A stretch of DNA of 64,000 nucleotides from Acridotheres tristis (lineage: Eukaryota > Chordata > Aves > Passeriformes > Sturnidae). Of the stretch, positions 61,501-64,000 are shown piece by piece; position 1 is the first letter of the stretch; each line of letters begins with the position of its first letter. Both the position numbers and the translations under genes were made by a program. The notes beneath the pieces are model-generated. The model did no database searches. It was given only the letters and a program-made list of their open reading frames with translations, and was not told where the DNA came from. The DNA lies in the NCBI GenBank assembly GCA_037013685.1, contig CM072888.1, forward strand, positions 4,259,034-4,323,033, read 5' to 3'.

Positions 61501-61996
61501 TGGAATTCTGATTTTAACCTTTTCCTCCTTCCTGGCTGGGGCTTCCCAGAATGGATGAAGCACAATGCCTATGACTAATGTGCCAGGCAAGGCAGCTCTC
61601 TGCTTTGTGTGCATGGAAATCACAATTGCCTGGCCAGTTCCCCCCAGAGAGGAAGTTTTGTAAGGGAAGGAAGGGTATTTGCTCTTTCAGTAAATACGAG
61701 GACAGGCTTTTCTATCCCTGCTTCCAGTTATAAAAAAGGACTTCAGTAATTGCAACAATTATTGACACTAAGAGTGAACTATCAGAACAGAAAAATGAGT
61801 GAGTCATGCTTCTAAAGGAGACATCGAAAAGTCTGTTAACAGCTACAGGGAAGAGCACCCCCATACAAAAACCCCAAGATGTTTAGGGGAAAACCAAAAT
61901 TGGAAAACTGATTTGTTTCCCCGAAGAAAAGCTGCACAAAGATGAAGGAGGACAGATGTTTTATTTGCACTTCTGCCACTTGCCTTACCTGAGCAT
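46500..61996 (-). CDS. TNIP3: TNIP3 (ABIN-3), TNFAIP3-interacting protein 3, multi-exon
   Basis: Eight coding exons are well supported: 61369-61291, 59811-59722, 59133-59077, 58212-58081, 55963-55835, 53613-53497, 51174-51049 and 49617-49459, plus 46936-46876 as the conserved C-terminal exon. Tentative ends are 61996-61989 (ATG) and 46555-46500 (stop). Joined, this gives about 337 aa; the human protein is about 325. TNIP3 is a cytoplasmic adaptor that binds A20 (TNFAIP3) and polyubiquitin and restrains NF-kB activation (family knowledge). In the sequence it is almost all charged coiled coil. It has the A20-binding homology region around EENRLLKQKN and KEHYESEISRLNK, the UBAN motif QIYEEDFRKERSDRERL, and the C-terminal PDYQWYVPDQLPPDVQHKAN. 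All exon phases agree (0 except at the first and last junctions). TNIP1 and TNIP2 are less likely: the size and the NDNF neighbourhood fit TNIP3. Confidence 0.9.
46876..46936 (-). CDS. TNIP3: TNIP3 conserved C-terminal exon
   Basis: 61 bp encoding PDYQWYVPDQLPPDVQHKAN plus the first base of the next codon. This is the hallmark C-terminal motif of TNIP proteins. The acceptor CTGTGCAG is before 46936 and the donor ATG|GTAAGA is at 46876/46875. It is phase 0 on entry and phase 1 on exit. Confidence 0.93.
46937..49458 (-). other. TNIP3: TNIP3 intron
   Basis: 2.5 kb with GT-AG ends and no recognisable repeat or further exon. Confidence 0.8.
49459..49617 (-). CDS. TNIP3: TNIP3 Pro/Cys-rich exon with Gln run
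   Basis: 159 bp, 53 residues, phase 0 at both ends. The acceptor follows a long pyrimidine tract and the donor is TCG|GTAAGG. It opens AKDQPVQPERPSYPAP, then CVNYGGCGMVLHYPDPRVHP, and ends HRAQQQQQCS with five CAG codons (49479-49465). The GCGMVLHYPDPRV stretch lines up with the CG-x-VFH region of mammalian TNIP3, which anchors the call. The first third has no counterpart that I recall in the human protein. Confidence 0.85.
49618..51048 (-). other. TNIP3: TNIP3 intron
   Basis: 1.4 kb, GT-AG. I looked here for the short coiled-coil segment that the human protein has at this position and did not find it. Confidence 0.8.
51049..51174 (-). CDS. TNIP3: TNIP3 UBAN (ABIN homology domain 2) exon
   Basis: 126 bp, 42 residues, phase 0 at both ends, bounded by TTGCAG and CAG|GTATGA. 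It reads VQIYEEDFRKERSDRERLNE followed by EKEALQKINERLQSQLSKLS. The DF..ER.DRE core is the linear-polyubiquitin-binding UBAN motif shared by ABIN proteins and NEMO, and all its key acidic and Arg positions are present. This is the exon that best defines the protein's function. Confidence 0.95.
52657..52676. repeat. A homopolymer run (20)
   Basis: Uninterrupted A run in a TNIP3 intron. Confidence 0.85.
53015..53030. repeat. AAAT microsatellite
   Basis: Four tandem AAAT units in a TNIP3 intron. Confidence 0.8.
53497..53613 (-). CDS. TNIP3: TNIP3 exon (linker between coiled coils)
   Basis: 117 bp, 39 residues, phase 0. It starts ALLDALKKQHPP, continues through a Gly/Pro linker and ends with the coiled-coil start IEEMRTQLEVLKQQ that feeds into the UBAN exon. 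The acceptor is CCTTGCAG and the donor CAG|GTAAGG. Confidence 0.9.
53614..55834 (-). other. TNIP3: TNIP3 intron
   Basis: 2.2 kb with a short GT-repeat at about 55371-55382. No exon was seen. Confidence 0.8.
55835..55963 (-). CDS. TNIP3: TNIP3 exon, A20-binding homology region
   Basis: 129 bp, 43 residues, phase 0. It reads KDTEVLSEALHEMKEENRLL then KQKNASMTRKKEHYESEISR and LNK. The EEN-LLK-KN and KEHYE-EI-RLNK pattern is ABIN homology domain 1, the part of ABIN proteins that contacts A20. The acceptor is TTGCATCCCAG and the donor AAG|GTAGGA. Confidence 0.93.
55964..58080 (-). other. TNIP3: TNIP3 intron
   Basis: 2.1 kb, GT-AG, with A runs of about 12 near 56380 and 56750. No exon was seen. 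Confidence 0.8.
58081..58212 (-). CDS. TNIP3: TNIP3 exon, charged coiled coil
   Basis: 132 bp, 44 residues, phase 0. It begins LAEMKAKLDVSERRVSELQQ and continues DRQRRHPEEERRRELGTERL. It is clearly richer in G+C and CpG than the other exons. It matches the Arg/Asp-rich stretch of the human protein in character and position but is shorter. The acceptor is CTTTTCAG and the donor AAG|GTAGGA. Confidence 0.88.
58213..59076 (-). other. TNIP3: TNIP3 intron
   Basis: 864 bp, GT-AG. Nothing notable. Confidence 0.8.
59077..59133 (-). CDS. TNIP3: TNIP3 short exon
   Basis: 57 bp, 19 residues, phase 0: VNKQWDHQFRSMKQLYEKQ. The QWD-QFRSMK-LYE pattern is characteristic of TNIP3. The acceptor TTCTGCAG is before 59133 and the donor CAG|GTAACA is at 59077/59076. 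Confidence 0.93.
59134..59721 (-). other. TNIP3: TNIP3 intron
   Basis: 588 bp, GT-AG. Nothing notable. Confidence 0.8.
59722..59811 (-). CDS. TNIP3: TNIP3 exon, start of first coiled coil
   Basis: 90 bp, 30 residues, phase 0: PRHTVLSKKKPLSCNSLEQQ then ILTLERQRRE. The NSLEQQI-LE-QR pattern matches the TNIP3 N-terminal coiled coil. The acceptor is TTTTTCCAG and the donor GAG|GTAATC. Confidence 0.9.
59812..61290 (-). other. TNIP3: TNIP3 intron
   Basis: 1.5 kb, GT-AG. Nothing notable. Confidence 0.8.
61291..61369 (-). CDS. TNIP3: TNIP3 N-terminal exon
   Basis: The donor GAA|GTAAGT at 61291/61290 is strong and gives phase 0 into the next exon. The frame reads SEGNAPGQLGCTWEGGSDME then APAEPLE. 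Two acceptors are possible: ACACAG before 61369 (phase 2, fits the candidate start exon) and CCAAAG before 61377 (phase 0, adds two residues). There is also an in-frame ATG at about 61317-61315 that could serve as an alternative start. Similarity to the mammalian N terminus is weak, as expected for this fast-changing part. Confidence 0.7.
61989..61996 (-). CDS. TNIP3: Candidate start exon of TNIP3 (coding part)
   Basis: ATGCTCAG|GTAAGG on the minus strand: an ATG followed eight bases later by a strong donor. Joined to the acceptor before 61369 it reads Met-Leu-Ser-Glu-Gly in frame. The context before the ATG is weak (no purine at -3). It could be chance; upstream untranslated sequence would lie to its right. 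Confidence 0.35.
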
Positions 61997-64000
61997 GGAT
62001 CCAGCTTCAAGCTACTCAAGACTTGGGTACTCAAAGGTACCCAACACTCCAAACCTGTGCCTCAGTCTCCATTCAGAGGAAGATGTTAACATTAATTTAA
62101 CCAAGTTAAACTCACACAAAGGATTAACAGAGAAAAGGCTTCCACAGATTTCCTATAGAAACTCAGAATGAAACAGAAAAGGGTAAAGTTTTCTTGTCTT
62201 CAGTCTTGCAATTCTGAATAATAATGGATTTCAGAGGGAAGCATGAAAGAAAAATCCTGCTCCTTCTTGTGGAAATATCTCTGGGTCTATGGCTTTTGCA
62301 GTGGCAGCAGAGGTTGTTATTTCATTTTCAAGGAATGAAATGAAAGTTAGCCTGTGAAATTTGACAGAAAATAATAGAAACCCCTCTTTCAATTTCCAAA
62401 AACGGATTTAGACAAAGTAAAGCAATCCTGTGAAATGCTGGAGTTTTGCAGCCACATTCCAGATCTCCAGTTCACAATGTGTGACTAAGAAACTCCTCTT
62501 TTGCAAGATACAAACCACAATTCGGAAGAAAGCTACTATTCTATAATATTTGCATATGAAATATGTCCTGCTACCCTGAGGTTTTTTCCATTTTTCTCCT
62601 GGTTTATGGAGCAGCTGGAAAAGTTGTGGTGTATCAAGAGAAAAATTAAAAAACAAAGGTTATTTTAATGAAGACGTTTCAGATTCTACATGAGTCGTCC
62701 TACTCATCAAAAATTATAAGAATTTCATCTGCACTTATATCAAGACTAGATATTGAGCATATCAGGTACAGGACTGAAGACTATAAACTGGTGCAGAAAA
62801 ACACCAACACTGGGCATCTGATTAATCAAAATCTAATCATAAACCTTCCACATTGCACATCTGCTCTTGAGGGTGATGCCTCTCAAGCCCAGACACTTCC
62901 CCAGCTCCCACTCCCAGCAGTCTCATCCCCACTCAATTTTGGAGAAAGCTCAGGTTGAACAGCTGCATTTTCTGGTCTGGCCTGCAAGGCAAAGCAGCCC
63001 CAGTTTCTGGTTTCCTCCAGGAGCACGCTGGGGACAGAAGAGCAAACCCAGAGCACAACCCCACACATCAATCACAGCTCCCACTTGAAAGATATTAATG
63101 CTGAAATTACTTTGAGAAGAGGATGAGGCTGAGCCCTTGCTTGATACTCTAATTTAGGTCACAACAGTTTCCTGGAGAGCTGAGTAATTTCCTGGAAAGT
63201 TACCTGGACATTAGGACACCAAGTCCTTTGTTAAGGATTTCTTCATGACTGCAGTAATGACTACTTCAAGTGAATGATTTTGCATAAAATTGGACAGAAT
63301 AGAATTAAGACCAAAGTATTTTTCAGTGCCTGTCTCATCCTGCCTAGCCATCATAGGGACAACTGGTTGCCACATAAAGACAGATGAGAGAGAGAAGAGT
63401 ATGTCTGAAATGATGAATAGAAGAAATGCCAATGAGTAGAGAACAGAAACTCAAGCTCTTCAGAGGTATTCTGGTATTCTTCCAGCAAAAACTGGGAGGT
63501 TGAAGCAAAATCATTGTCTGTCTCTGAAAACAGTTAATAGCACCAAAAAGAAAGAGAAGGAGATTACAACATTCATTTGCATTGATATCACAGTGATAAG
63601 GACACCACCTTTTATGTTTACTGCTATCAAGAAAAACTTACTTGTACAACAGCACTCCAGAAACCTGAGATATACAGAAATCCTTGAAAGAAGGACACTT
63701 GGAGACCTATCATGTTTCAGAATTCAAAAAGCCCCACAAATATTTTAAAGCATTTCTACTTGGTTTGAAGCTGTTGAAGAAATCACATAGTTTAAAATTC
63801 CAGTTGAAAACCAGATTGTTAATGCAGTCACAAACCTAAAAATCTGCCAGGTATGGAAAAAAGCTGCTCAGGAAGTAAATGGGAAGATTTCCTGGCCCTC
63901 ACACTCCCTAATTTAACTCCCAAGTGGCATCTGACAACAACCTAGAAGCCTCATCTTGATTTCTATTTTATTTCCATGATACCCTGCGATTTCTATTAGT
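61997..64000. other. Region upstream of the candidate TNIP3 start
   Basis: AT-rich, with no CpG island and no clear promoter. Short open frames only. A donor-like CAG|GTAACT occurs on the minus strand near 63202 and might end an untranslated TNIP3 exon, but the reading frame before it is not informative. The TNIP3 promoter may lie beyond the window. Confidence 0.4.

Noticed and set aside
63202..63432. Open frame followed by a donor-like CAG|GTAACT, as a possible TNIP3 5' exon
   Set aside because: The long frame stops before the donor and the in-phase frame has no resemblance to TNIP3; kept only as a remark.
1..64000. CRISPR array, tRNA or rRNA gene, endogenous virus
   Set aside because: No regularly spaced repeats, no cloverleaf or rRNA sequence, and no viral gag, pol or env-like frames were recognised.

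Overview
The window looks like nuclear DNA of a bird. It has two spliced vertebrate genes, both on the minus strand. Repeat content is low, and the only clear interspersed repeat is a degraded CR1-type LINE 3' end, the typical avian repeat. The protein matches are recalled from vertebrate families, not searched. Bird is a confident inference. The order within birds (perhaps a songbird) cannot be fixed from the sequence.

Left part (about 5.1-25.8 kb): NDNF, neuron-derived neurotrophic factor. Three coding exons (9222-9029, 8027-7903, 7055-5665) join in frame to a 569-aa secreted protein with a signal peptide and two fibronectin type III regions. A dense CpG island at about 25.25-26.4 kb holds a minus-strand TATA box and, about 125 bp beyond the expected start site, a strong splice donor. 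I infer the untranslated first exon there, with a first intron of about 16.4 kb. The exon 2 donor sits inside a 26-bp unit repeated three times in tandem, so there are three identical-core donors in a row. Only the exon-proximal one keeps the frame.

Middle (about 26.4-46.5 kb): no coding exon is visible. It holds A/T homopolymer runs, small tandem duplications, AT-rich segments with homeodomain-like sites, and an isolated CpG-dense block at about 39.88-40.39 kb, far from both genes' known exons. That block is the best candidate for an undescribed regulatory element or promoter.

Right part (about 46.5-62 kb): TNIP3 (ABIN-3), a ubiquitin-binding coiled-coil adaptor of NF-kB signalling. Eight coding exons with matching phases are supported, including the UBAN exon and the conserved C-terminal exon. 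A first coding exon (ATG at 61996) and a last exon (stop at 46500) are proposed more tentatively, giving about 337 aa. The order NDNF-TNIP3 on one strand agrees with what is known of the human chromosome 4 region.

The two genes have unrelated jobs (secreted FN3 signalling protein; intracellular NF-kB regulator) and are simply neighbours. I found no RNA gene, CRISPR array, intact transposon or endogenous virus. I found no convincing wholly new gene system. The most unusual items are the triplicated splice donor in NDNF and the orphan CpG island.
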